Shown one piece after another: positions 29,149 to 37,180 of a DNA stretch of 64,000 bases. Position 1 is the stretch's first letter. Every line of letters starts with the position of its first letter. Source of the DNA: Rickettsiella grylli (lineage in GTDB: Bacteria; Pseudomonadota; Gammaproteobacteria; Diplorickettsiales; Diplorickettsiaceae); the NCBI RefSeq assembly GCF_000168295.1, contig NZ_AAQJ02000001.1, forward strand, positions 1,203,001 through 1,267,000, read 5' to 3'. The notes under the pieces are model-generated. The model did not search any database and was not told where the DNA came from. It saw only the letters and a program-made list of their open reading frames with translations. The position numbers were made by a program, and so were the translations under genes.

Positions 29149-29826
29149 TAATGTTTGATCTGATATCCGTATAATTACTATGAGAATCGACTTTTACTAT
29201 CCAAAAATGAGAGGACCGTGGTAAAATATAGGCGAAAGTCGAGTGCTTTTTCGTTATGGGCTCCGGCGTATTCTTATCGAATAACTGCCATTGATTGACG
29301 AATAAAGAAACGTTCCCATCATTATATAAATTCAATTTAAGACGATGAGATCCCAAACGTTTTATTGACCAAATTCCATTTTCAACGCGCTGTTGTGGCT
29401 GGACAAACAATGGGAGTGAGATATCCATTAAAAAATAGAGTGTTTGACCTAATTTTTTCTGTTTGGGTTGCTGTACTTCTTTTAAATGGAGTCGATAGGT
29501 TTTTTGCGACGCATTATAAGTAGGATGTTTTAACGCAAAACGTATAATCTGAGTTTTATGTGCAGGCAACGCAAACAACGGGGGGTTAATAGAATATCAT
29601 GAGAAATTTTATAACTATCTTTTCCATTAGGACTTTGTTTCCAATCGAACAAACTTAACTGGAGTAAACTCGTTTCATTTCCTCGATTAGTCACTTTAAG
29701 AACCCCAATTCTTTTATTGGGGGCTAATGAGAGCTGAACAGGTGTAATCTCTAAAATAGTAGCGTAAACATTTGAAACCCATAATGCCCCCAAAATATAA
29801 ACCCATGTTTTGCATATTATTTTCAT
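29111..29826 (-). pseudogene. csuC: Periplasmic pilus chaperone (CsuC-like), frameshifted
   Basis: Two frames together make one chaperone of about 238 residues. The first (29530-29826) has a signal peptide and the PapD-like first strands (ILEITPVQLSLAPNKRIGVLKVTN). The second carries FALPAHKTQIIRFALKHP, YRLHLKEV and the second Ig-like domain to 29111. The switch happens at a run of six C (29580-29585 on the plus strand as G); seven would restore ILLTPPLFALPAHK. As written, translation stops after about 98 residues. The cause could be decay, a reversible slipped-strand switch, or an assembly error. Without a chaperone, no subunit of this pilus could be exported. All neighbouring genes are intact. 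Confidence 0.9.
29580..29585 (-). repeat. C6 homopolymer run at the chaperone frameshift
   Basis: On the minus strand the coding text reads TTAA, six C, GTTG. One more C would join the two halves of the chaperone frame. A G/C run of this length stands out in AT-rich DNA and is a classic site for slipped-strand change. Confidence 0.85.
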
Positions 29827-29945
29827 TTTTAATGAATCCTTTCGTTTTTGTTTAAACTATTTTTTTAGTTCCATCACAAAGAATGCGTTGATTTATTCAC
29901 ACAAGTTAAACGTTTTCCAAATAAAAACCCGATACGCACTTTAAA

Positions 29946-30431
29946 TCAATAAGTAATCGTGATGACGACTGTATCATTATAACTACCCGCCGCAGGTGTC
30001 AATCCCGCTGCTATTTGACCATAAACCGTATAGGGTTGAATAACACCCGTACCCGTTCCTGCAACGGTGTCTGTCCCTATCGTTTGACCCCAATTTTGTG
30101 TGCGTCCTGAATTTCGAAAAAGCGCATAAGCTAATGAACCTGTCGGTGTACCTGTCATTTGCCGAGTCGTCACGGTCGCACCAGGAAACGTACCAGGCCC
30201 TAAAGAAATATTGTAAGTTGTACCGTTGGTGCAGTTTACTTCAACGCCACCCGTCGCATTATTGATAGCTCCGGTATAATTACCGAAATTTACCGAGGTA
30301 ATATTACCAAAAATACAGGCCGCATTGACGGTCGCATTGATAGGTAAATTGCCAGTGGTTGTCGGCGCAAACGCCGGATGGCTTAGTAATAAAACTAAAA
30401 ATCCAAAATAAACGTGTTGCGCTTTCAACAT
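29946..30431 (-). CDS. csuA/B: Major pilin-like SCPU protein (CsuA/B type)
   Basis: 161 residues from ATG 30431, chosen because AAGGAAA precedes it; the frame runs 12 codons further. After the signal peptide (to about LSHPAFA) comes a Thr/Asn/Gly-rich SCPU domain: LPINATVNAACIFGNI with the first Cys, VNCTNGTTYNISLGPG with the second, RQMTGTPTGSLAYALF, NWGQTIG and the last strand YNDTVVITITY. Composition, length and position before the chaperone fit the main rod subunit CsuA/B, which assembles by donor-strand exchange. The mature protein is strongly depleted in Lys, unlike most genes here. Confidence 0.9.
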   Translation of the reverse strand: MLKAQHVYFGFLVLLLSHPAFAPTTTGNLPINATVNAACIFGNITSVNFGNYTGAINNATGGVEVNCTNGTTYNISLGPGTFPGATVTTRQMTGTPTGSLAYALFRNSGRTQNWGQTIGTDTVAGTGTGVIQPYTVYGQIAAGLTPAAGSYNDTVVITITY

Positions 30432-30485
30432 AATTGATTTCCTTATCAATAAAAATTTGTTGCACATCGCATGTCTTAAACGAAA

Positions 30486-30995
30486 TTAAAACGTTACGAA
30501 AATAGTGACCTGATCCAAATAAGGTCCTGCTTCTACCTTCTGATTACTCGGGATTTGACCATAAATAGCCAGCACCTCTGGGAGTCCTGTTGCAACACGA
30601 TGCAATGCATTTTGGCCCATTCCATATTTATGTTGATGATTTGCTTCTTGAAAAAGATTATACTCAAGTTGCTGAGTTCCTCCTAATTTCGTTAAGAAAC
30701 GATGCGCTTCAGTTGCACCAACACCTTCGCCTTTATTTATCTGGATATTATATTCAAGATTGGATAAACACGTAACGGTCATCGTCGCTATCGCATCATC
30801 CGGATGAGGGTTCAATGGATAATAATTGGGAAATTTCATCGTTGCAATTGAATTCAACGAACAATTCCCTTTGCCCCCATTTTCATCACCCACCGTTGCC
30901 GTCACTGCTAAGGTATTAGACATCGTAAAACCCATTGTTTCTTCAAAAACTAAAAAAAATAAAAAACCCATAAAAAACCGGATTAAAAAACCCAT
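30486..30995 (-). CDS. SCPU-domain pilus subunit, first gene of the operon
   Basis: 169 residues. A hydrophobic signal (MGFLIRFFMGFLFFLVF) is followed by VTATVGDENGGKGNCSLNS with the first SCPU Cys, MTVTCLSNLEYNIQINKG with the second, a divergent mid part (HQHKYGMGQNALHRVATG), and a typical last strand (VTIFVTF). It is probably a minor pilin (CsuA- or CsuB-like). In-frame ATGs at 30971 and 30935 exist. The ATG at 30995 was kept because the signal starts there; its ribosome-binding site is a pure G7 run two bases upstream, closer than ideal, so the ATG at 30971 is a real alternative. Confidence 0.82.
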   Translation of the reverse strand: MGFLIRFFMGFLFFLVFEETMGFTMSNTLAVTATVGDENGGKGNCSLNSIATMKFPNYYPLNPHPDDAIATMTVTCLSNLEYNIQINKGEGVGATEAHRFLTKLGGTQQLEYNLFQEANHQHKYGMGQNALHRVATGLPEVLAIYGQIPSNQKVEAGPYLDQVTIFVTF

Positions 30996-30997
30996 AT

Positions 30998-31004
30998 CCC
31001 CCCC
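30998..31004 (-). promoter_or_regulatory. G7 run serving as ribosome-binding site of the pilus operon's first gene
   Basis: On the minus strand the text reads TTTTTTA, seven G, AT, ATG. The G run is the only purine-rich element before the first SCPU gene. Loss or gain of a G would change Shine-Dalgarno spacing and strength. Confidence 0.6.
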
Positions 31005-31144
31005 TAAAAAAGTAAGCTTTTTTAAATTTTCTGCCTATCTAGTCAATAACCCTTTCAAGTTGCTTATATAACGATTCTAAATCATTTATAATCCTCCATT
31101 TATTTTAGTGAATATTTTCTGCTTTAATGAAAAAGGCCTCAGTT

Positions 31145-32059
31145 ATGCTTGAAAAAATAACGAATCAGAATGCCATCGACCTGAGTGAACTCGGACTTAT
31201 TCGCGCCAGTGGTCAAGACGTCACGCTGTTCCTACAGGGTCAATTAACGTGTGATCTGGAAGAAATTAATGCAGAACAAAGCCGATTAGGTGCTCACTGT
31301 GATGCGAAAGGTCGGATCATTGCTATTTTTCGACTATTTTTTTACCAAAAAAATTATTATTTTTTATTACCGCGCACTACACTTCCTCTTCTATTGGCCT
31401 CATTGCAAAAATACGCACTTTTTTCAAACGTAGTTTTAGTAGACGTTAGCCAAGACTTTCAAAAAATAGGGATTTATGGCCCTACCCTAAAAAGCCTATT
31501 TGAGGCACAGAAATTATCATTCAAAGAAAATGAGATTTTAGAATTGAATCACGTCTTAAGCGTCTCTATTCCCGGCTCCGTGCCCCGTGTTGTCCTACTA
31601 GCACCGCTTCATTTTATTCACGTTCGCTTTGAACAGCAGAACATTCATCATTGGCATCTATTGGATATTCTCGCTGGAATTCCGACTATCTATCCAGAAA
31701 CCAGTGGTCAATTTACCCCTCACCAACTCAATCTTCCAGAATTAGGTGCTGTTTGTTTTCACAAAGGTTGTTATATTGGCCAAGAAATCATTGCCCGCAC
31801 TCATTATTTGGGAAAATCAAAAAGCAGGCTTTATCGCGTACGTTTCAACGCTCAAAACTCCTTTTTACCCGGAACGCTTCTTTTTGATAGCGCTGAAAAG
31901 GTTGAACAAGGTGCATTAATGATGAGTGCCGAAGAAGATAAGAATCGTTATCAAGCTTTAATCAGTTTGCAAACAAAAGCGATTTCCCATACTATCAGGC
32001 TAGGGTGTCCTGAAGGCCCGAAATTAGAATTCTTAGAACTCCCTTATTCGACTAACTAG
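31145..32059 (+). CDS. ygfZ: Folate-binding protein YgfZ
   Basis: 304 residues from ATG 31145, picked over 31127 because AAAGG lies about eight bases before it. YgfZ is a tetrahydrofolate-binding, GcvT-like protein that supports iron-sulfur cluster assembly or repair, mainly of MiaB-type enzymes. The diagnostic motif KGCYIGQEIIARTHYLG (with the functional Cys) is intact near residue 220, and FLQGQLTCDL is the expected N-terminal motif. It is divergent from the Csu-type pilus operon and ten bases upstream of a small secreted-protein gene. Confidence 0.93.
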   Translation: MLEKITNQNAIDLSELGLIRASGQDVTLFLQGQLTCDLEEINAEQSRLGAHCDAKGRIIAIFRLFFYQKNYYFLLPRTTLPLLLASLQKYALFSNVVLVDVSQDFQKIGIYGPTLKSLFEAQKLSFKENEILELNHVLSVSIPGSVPRVVLLAPLHFIHVRFEQQNIHHWHLLDILAGIPTIYPETSGQFTPHQLNLPELGAVCFHKGCYIGQEIIARTHYLGKSKSRLYRVRFNAQNSFLPGTLLFDSAEKVEQGALMMSAEEDKNRYQALISLQTKAISHTIRLGCPEGPKLEFLELPYSTN

Positions 32060-32069
32060 AACCTATTTT

Positions 32070-32486
32070 ATGCGGACATTACAAAAAAAAATACAAGGCT
32101 TCCTTTTACTGTTCAGTATCAGTGTTCATCTATTCGCCAATGCTTCGCCACTCCCTCACGATGCACCCAAAACATTGGACGAGTCCCAAAGCAAGGCGAT
32201 TGAATTTGCAAGACAAGCCGGTAGCATTGCCGGCGTTGCAAGCGCTTGCGGACAAAACTTAGGCGATTTTTCTGCACGGGTAACCGAAGCCATCAATAAG
32301 CTTGCGAATGACGCAGCGGATCAAACAGCGGCAGCATTGATCTATCAGCGTACCCGTCAAGAAGCACAAATAGCGGAGAAGAAAAAACAAATAATCCCTT
32401 GTGCAAAGGTTTTACACGACTTTCAAAATTTACCGATTATGCAATCAGATTATAAAACGAATGTTATCGCCAATTTAATCCCGTAA
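32070..32486 (+). CDS. Unknown small secreted protein with two cysteines
   Basis: 138 residues; a signal peptide covers about 1-26 (LLLFSISVHLFANAS). The mature part is mostly helical and Ala/Gln-rich, with two Cys (SACGQNLGD and IIPCAKVL) spaced about 57 residues apart, which could form a disulfide bond joining two helices. No family is recognised. It follows ygfZ by ten bases on the same strand, so it is probably cotranscribed. It is convergent with the MFS gene. A periplasmic role is inferred from the signal peptide only. Confidence 0.75.
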   Translation: MRTLQKKIQGFLLLFSISVHLFANASPLPHDAPKTLDESQSKAIEFARQAGSIAGVASACGQNLGDFSARVTEAINKLANDAADQTAAALIYQRTRQEAQIAEKKKQIIPCAKVLHDFQNLPIMQSDYKTNVIANLIP

Positions 32487-32504
32487 ATCTTGAAAAAAAT
32501 AAAT

Positions 32505-33782
32505 TTAATTTTCTATTTGTTGTGGGTCTCGATCACGTATAAAAAATAATAACACTAAAGACAATACAATATAGATGGGCAAAATGCTCAAGGCATGATG
32601 GTATTCCACGGAAGAAAAACGGGGTACGCCGGATATCACACCACCGCGCCAATTGGCATCTAATAACTTCCCTATTAAAGGTTGGGTGAGCGCACTAAAG
32701 ATAATATCGCCTGTATTAATTAAAGCGATGATCGTTGCTGCAACGGTTATTTTATTTAATTCTCTGCCTAATGTGAAACCTAACATAAATGCACTGGTAC
32801 TAAACCCAAATATAAATAATAAAACGCCCAATAACCAAAGCGGAAACTGATTGATATAAATAATCAATAGACTAGAAATGAATGCAATAAAACCCTGTGT
32901 CAACATAACAGAAACCCGTTTATTGATCTTATCTGACCATAACCCTAATAAAGGACTACCTAAAGCCAAACCTAAAAAAATTAAAGAAGCCAATATCGCT
33001 GCCTGCGTGTGAGAAACATGATAACTCACCTTGAGAAAAGGAATACACCAAAGACCCGCAAATGCATCGATAGGCGCAAAAGCCAATCCACTATAGAGCG
33101 TAATGAGCCAGTTTTGTTTATTATTGAGGACAAGCCAAATATCATGAAATGAAATTTTTTCTACAGACTCCGTTTTCATTAACTGTTTATTATACTTTCC
33201 ATCGCGAACAAGAAAATAAAATAAACCGGCTAAAATAAATCCGCTCAATGCGCAAAAATATAAACTCTCCCGCCATCCGAAAAGAGTAACCGCAAACGAT
33301 AAAGGCGCTTGGCCTGCAGCCGCACCTAACATCGCCGCAGTTGCTAATAAACCCCCAATAAAAGCAAATCGATTCGGTTTAAACCATAAACTAGCCATTT
33401 TCATATAACTCACTGTCGCAAAGGCAGCACCAATACCCATCAATGTTCTTGCCCATATCGCTATATTTAACGTATCTGTTTTAGAAAAAATAAACGCACC
33501 CACGGCACATACCAGAATAGCCATTGTGGTTAATACGCGTGGACTATAACGATCTAACAACACACCTACAAAAAGTTGTGCTATCAAAAAAGAATAAAAA
33601 AAGCTTGCCGTTAAATTGCCTAAACCCGTTCCTTGTATCTGAAATACACGCATTAAATCTTCAGTCATAATACTCGGCGAGACTTGCAACATATATTTAT
33701 AAAATAAAAAGGCTGCCGCTAATGCAATCACTAACCAAGGATAAAAAGGATGGTTCGTAAAATGTTTCTTTTCAATAGACAT
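32505..33782 (-). CDS. Major facilitator superfamily transporter
   Basis: 425 residues with 12 predicted membrane helices and the MFS loop 2-3 motif region GVLLDRYSPRVL, repeated in the second half as LGLWSDKINKRVSV. The N-terminus is short and the C-terminus ends in RDRDPQQIEN. Relatives in Legionellales are numerous and include phagosomal nutrient transporters (Pht family) and organophosphate or sugar phosphate antiporters; substrate cannot be told from sequence. It is single, convergent with the small secreted-protein gene and divergent from tRNA-Arg. Confidence 0.88.
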   Translation of the reverse strand: MSIEKKHFTNHPFYPWLVIALAAAFLFYKYMLQVSPSIMTEDLMRVFQIQGTGLGNLTASFFYSFLIAQLFVGVLLDRYSPRVLTTMAILVCAVGAFIFSKTDTLNIAIWARTLMGIGAAFATVSYMKMASLWFKPNRFAFIGGLLATAAMLGAAAGQAPLSFAVTLFGWRESLYFCALSGFILAGLFYFLVRDGKYNKQLMKTESVEKISFHDIWLVLNNKQNWLITLYSGLAFAPIDAFAGLWCIPFLKVSYHVSHTQAAILASLIFLGLALGSPLLGLWSDKINKRVSVMLTQGFIAFISSLLIIYINQFPLWLLGVLLFIFGFSTSAFMLGFTLGRELNKITVAATIIALINTGDIIFSALTQPLIGKLLDANWRGGVISGVPRFSSVEYHHALSILPIYIVLSLVLLFFIRDRDPQQIEN

Positions 33783-33983
33783 GAGACACGTTAAATCTTA
33801 AACTTCATTCGCGGAGAATTATGGCATTATTAGCCAAATTTTGCACGCCTGATTTTTATCAGATTATGCTTCACGCATTTCAATAATTGTTCATGCTTAT
33901 TTTTAGATAAAATAAACTAGAAAAATGATATTCTTATGATGAACCGCAATGAATCATTTCATTCGTAAATTATAATGCGCGCG

Positions 33984-33989
33984 TATAAT
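33984..33989 (+). promoter_or_regulatory. Probable -10 element of tRNA-Arg
   Basis: A perfect TATAAT lies 13 bases before the tRNA 5' end. A second TATAAT is at 33971-33976. No convincing -35 hexamer is seen at the right distance for either. Confidence 0.4.
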
Positions 33990-34001
33990 AACGAAACATT
34001 C

Positions 34002-34078
34002 GCCCCGGTGGCACAGTTGGATAGCGCAGTCCCCTCCTAAGGGACAGGTCGCCGGTTCGAATCCGGCCTGGGGCACCA
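34002..34078 (+). tRNA. tRNA-Arg(CCT)
   Basis: Full cloverleaf of 77 bases. The acceptor GCCCCGG pairs with CTGGGGC (one G-U). The anticodon arm is GTCCC-CTCCTAA-GGGAC, which gives anticodon CCT for AGG codons. The T arm is GCCGG-TTCGAAT-CCGGC, and CCA is encoded. The D stem (GCAC/GCGC) has one A-C mismatch, which is tolerated in some tRNAs. Confidence 0.96.
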
Positions 34079-34115
34079 CGTTTGCAAGGCTCTCAACAAA
34101 GGTCTTCGAGAAGCA

Positions 34116-34976
34116 ATGAATATTTTATCCATTCAATCACATGTGAGTTACGGCTATGTGGGAAATAAAGCTGCTACATTTCCTTTACAAGCCTTAGGCT
34201 TTGAAGTCTGGCCTGTTAACACCGTTCAATTTTCAAACCATACTGGCTATGGTCATTGGCAAGGAAATATCTGCACAGCAAAGCAAATACGTGCCATTAT
34301 TCAAGGTTTAATCGACTTAGATCACGCAAAACAATGTGACGCCATTTTATCGGGCTATCTTGGCGATAAGGAAATTGGCGCTGTTATCGTTGATACGGTA
34401 CGTCAATTTCAACGCGTTAATCCTCAGCTGATTTATCTCTGCGACCCTGTCATGGCAACACCCAATGGGAAAGCGTGTTTTGTTAAACCGGATATTCCTG
34501 ACTTCTTTCGTACCGAATGTTTAGACGTCGCCAACATCATCACGCCCAATCATTTCGAAACAGAATATTTATATGGTAAAAAAATAAATACTTTACATGA
34601 ACTGAAGCAAGCCGCGAATTTTTTCCATCAAAAAGGAATACGTATTGTCGTCATAACCAGCTTGAATTTAAAAAAAGAAAATAATTTGATGGATAATTAT
34701 GCTTTCCTTTCAAGTCCTCAGGGCCAGTTTATTGCAACCCGTTCTTCTCCAAAGAGTCCCAGGATTATCAATGGAACTGGCGATCTTTTTTCAGCCCTTT
34801 ATTTAGGCTATTTCTTATTAAATAACAATGCACTCACTGCGTTCCAATGTGCATTAAATAAAACGCATCAGGTTGTTCAGGCAACACAGATTGCACATTG
34901 CCGGGAGTTAAAAATTATTCATACTGATTATAAACAAGTTTCCCCAAATTATGTTATGCTACGGCAAATAGAATAA
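34116..34976 (+). CDS. pdxY: Pyridoxal kinase PdxY
   Basis: 286 residues, the standard length. It phosphorylates pyridoxal in the vitamin B6 salvage route. It has the ribokinase-like fold with ILSIQSHVSYGYVGNKAA at the N-terminus, FSNHTGYG for substrate binding, TPNHFETEYL in the nucleotide region and the C-terminal anion hole motif NGTGDLFSALYLG with the catalytic Asp. Salvage genes are typical for host-dependent bacteria. It follows tRNA-Arg by 37 bases and is followed after 13 bases by the CcmD-like gene, so pdxY, the small gene and lpxK probably form one transcript. Confidence 0.95.
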   Translation: MNILSIQSHVSYGYVGNKAATFPLQALGFEVWPVNTVQFSNHTGYGHWQGNICTAKQIRAIIQGLIDLDHAKQCDAILSGYLGDKEIGAVIVDTVRQFQRVNPQLIYLCDPVMATPNGKACFVKPDIPDFFRTECLDVANIITPNHFETEYLYGKKINTLHELKQAANFFHQKGIRIVVITSLNLKKENNLMDNYAFLSSPQGQFIATRSSPKSPRIINGTGDLFSALYLGYFLLNNNALTAFQCALNKTHQVVQATQIAHCRELKIIHTDYKQVSPNYVMLRQIE

Positions 34977-34989
34977 TAGGAAGTTACGC

Positions 34990-35133
34990 ATGAAAGATTA
35001 TCATTTCTATTTATGGACGGCTTATCTCCCAACCATCACCATTCTTTTAATTAATCTCATAATTCCCCTCGTTCGGTATTATAAGTTACTTAAAAAAAAG
35101 AACCGTATTACTTCCTTAATGTTTAAAAAATAA
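34990..35133 (+). CDS. Small CcmD-like membrane protein
   Basis: 47 residues, with AGGAAG just before the ATG. The product has a short N-terminus, one membrane helix and a basic tail: HFYLWTAYLPTITILL, then NLIIPLVRYYKLLKKK. This matches the pattern of CcmD, the small haem exporter subunit (aromatic-xVWxAY, helix with an N, then P and a run of basic residues). CcmD normally sits between ccmC and ccmE; none of those genes is in the window, so this is either an orphan ccmD or a look-alike. Its TAA overlaps the lpxK start (TAATG), which supports real translation and coupling. Confidence 0.7.
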   Translation: MKDYHFYLWTAYLPTITILLINLIIPLVRYYKLLKKKNRITSLMFKK

Positions 35134-36125
35134 TGTTAAAAATCTGGCGGGGAAAAAATTTTTTAGCTTACTTACTATGGCCATTATCGCTTGTATACAT
35201 TATTATTATTTATTTACGTCGTAAGCTTTACCAGACGCATCTTTTAAAGATAAATTCTCTCTCAGTACCTGTCATTGTTGTTGGGAATATTACTATCGGA
35301 GGAACAGGTAAAACACCCGTTGTTATCCGACTTGCCCGCTTTTTAAAAGAGCAAGGCTGGCGTCCAGGGATTATCAGCCGCGGCTATGGTAGTAACACCC
35401 AGAATTTTCCTTGTTTCGTCCATCCAAACTGTAATGCACGTGAAGTAGGTGACGAGCCTTTATTGATTGCGCAGCAAACCGGTTGTCCAACCGTTATTGA
35501 TCCAAATCGTAGTCGCGGCGCTAAGCATTTACTCAAGCGATCAAATTGTAATATTGTCATTAGTGATGATGGTTTACAACACTTAAGTCTCGGTAGAAAC
35601 CTAGAAATTGTTGTTGTTGACGGCAAGGAACGTTTTGGAAATAATTTTTGTTTACCCGCTGGACCACTCCGTGAGCCTGTTTCGCGATTAAATTCAGTCG
35701 ATTTCGTTGTCAGCAAAGGAACAACTCAAACTAATGAATTTAAACTCACTTTAATTCCCGATTTTTTTTACCCACTTATTCAACCTGAAAATAAACAATC
35801 AATAAACCATTTTCATGGAAAAAAAGTGCATGCCGTCGCTGGAATTGGTAACCCACATCAATTTTTTAATTTATTACGTCAATTAGGTCTTCAGATCATT
35901 GAACATTCTTTTCCCGATCATTACTTGTTTAAGCCTCGCGATCTTAATTATGGAGAGGATGCCATTATCATAATGACTGAAAAAGACGCCGTAAAATGTG
36001 TTGGTTTTGTGGATACTCGATTGTGGTGTTTAAGAACAAAAACTGAATTAGATAATACCCTTCTCAAGGCTATCCTTCATCGCATTACTTTACTAGATAA
36101 AAATCTAAAATCTTCTTCAAGCTAG
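35133..36125 (+). CDS. lpxK: Tetraacyldisaccharide 4'-kinase
   Basis: 330 residues. It adds the 4'-phosphate to the lipid A disaccharide at the inner membrane, the sixth step of the Raetz pathway. An N-terminal membrane-associated helix (YLLWPLSLVYIIIIYL) is followed by the P-loop VVGNITIGGTGKTP. Further conserved stretches are ISRGYGS, GDEPLLIA, ISDDGLQHL with the catalytic Asp region, and LPAGPLREP. The C-terminus carries TEKDAVKC. Its ATG overlaps the stop of the small CcmD-like gene, and its last 41 bases overlap the end of the convergent ArnA-like gene. Confidence 0.95.
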   Translation: MLKIWRGKNFLAYLLWPLSLVYIIIIYLRRKLYQTHLLKINSLSVPVIVVGNITIGGTGKTPVVIRLARFLKEQGWRPGIISRGYGSNTQNFPCFVHPNCNAREVGDEPLLIAQQTGCPTVIDPNRSRGAKHLLKRSNCNIVISDDGLQHLSLGRNLEIVVVDGKERFGNNFCLPAGPLREPVSRLNSVDFVVSKGTTQTNEFKLTLIPDFFYPLIQPENKQSINHFHGKKVHAVAGIGNPHQFFNLLRQLGLQIIEHSFPDHYLFKPRDLNYGEDAIIIMTEKDAVKCVGFVDTRLWCLRTKTELDNTLLKAILHRITLLDKNLKSSSS

Positions 36126-37098
36126 TTTTTATATCGATGTGTGGTTGCCAGTCCAACCGCTGTTCGGCCTGCTTAATCGAAGGCAGACGACGTTCCACAT
36201 CTTGATACCCTTTCCCATAATAACGACTTGCACTGATTGTTTGTAGTTTAATTGGCGCTTGCACATAATTGGGATACGTTTTAATGAGGCTTAATAATAA
36301 TTCAGCTAATTCCCGAATTGAAATATCATTCGCAGGATTACCCACATTAAAAATGGCTTGATCAGCGCAGCCCTTATCATTGGCAATAATTTTTAGTAAA
36401 CAAGCCATTCCATCATCAATATCGATAAAGCACCGACGTTGTTGTCCACCATTGACGAGTTGGATAGGCTCACCCCGTAAGATATTCCCAATAAATTGAC
36501 TGACAACACGAGAACTCCCTGGCTTAGGATTATGCGGATTATCCAATTTCGCGCCCACCCAATTAAAGGGCCTAAACAGTGTATAGCGTAATTCATTTTT
36601 TAATCCATACGCATGAATGACTCGATCTAAAAGTTGCTTACAGCATGAATAGATCCAACGCGATTTATGAATAGGTCCTTGTACAAAATTACTGGTTTCT
36701 TCATCAAATAGTTCATCGGTGCACATTCCATAAACTTCTGAGGTTGAAGGAAAAACAATACGTTTTTTATGTTGAACACACTGGCGAATGATGTTTAGGT
36801 TCGCTTCAAAATCAAGCTCAAAAATAGCTAACGGATTTTTAACATAATGGGCAGGTGTCGCAATAGCCACTAAAGGTAAAACAACATCACAGGCGTGAAT
36901 CTGTTGACTTATCCATGCATGTTCCCAATTCATATCCCCTTTTTTAAAAATTAAACGCGGGTGTTGAAGAAATTCACTAATATTATTATCCGCTAAATCA
37001 AGGCCAATCAGATCCCACTCGGTTTTTGTTAAACAGTGTTCAAGGAGATGACTCCCAATAAAACCATTAATTCCTAAAATGAATACTTTTAAGCCCAT
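36085..37098 (-). CDS. ArnA dehydrogenase-domain homologue (UDP-glucuronate 4-oxidase/decarboxylase)
   Basis: 337 residues. It is a short-chain dehydrogenase/reductase with the NAD-binding GINGFIGSHLLEH at the N-terminus, the Ser/Thr-Tyr-Lys triad region around FPSTSEVYG and WIYSCCKQLLDRVIHAYG, and the ArnA-type LFRPFNWVGAKLD and SSRVVSQFIGNILRG stretches. In E. coli ArnA the same domain forms the C-terminal half and oxidatively decarboxylates UDP-glucuronic acid to UDP-4-keto-arabinose. The N-terminal formyltransferase half is absent. It stands apart from arnT-C-D, with the WecD-like gene between on the other strand. It ends inside lpxK (41-base convergent overlap). Confidence 0.88.
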   Translation of the reverse strand: MGLKVFILGINGFIGSHLLEHCLTKTEWDLIGLDLADNNISEFLQHPRLIFKKGDMNWEHAWISQQIHACDVVLPLVAIATPAHYVKNPLAIFELDFEANLNIIRQCVQHKKRIVFPSTSEVYGMCTDELFDEETSNFVQGPIHKSRWIYSCCKQLLDRVIHAYGLKNELRYTLFRPFNWVGAKLDNPHNPKPGSSRVVSQFIGNILRGEPIQLVNGGQQRRCFIDIDDGMACLLKIIANDKGCADQAIFNVGNPANDISIRELAELLLSLIKTYPNYVQAPIKLQTISASRYYGKGYQDVERRLPSIKQAEQRLDWQPHIDIKTSLKKILDFYLVK

Positions 37099-37180
37099 AT
37101 TTCATACTTCAGCTAGTTATATTTTTAAAAATGGAATACTATAAAGTTGGACGCTAAAAAGCGAATACTCTACTTAATTT

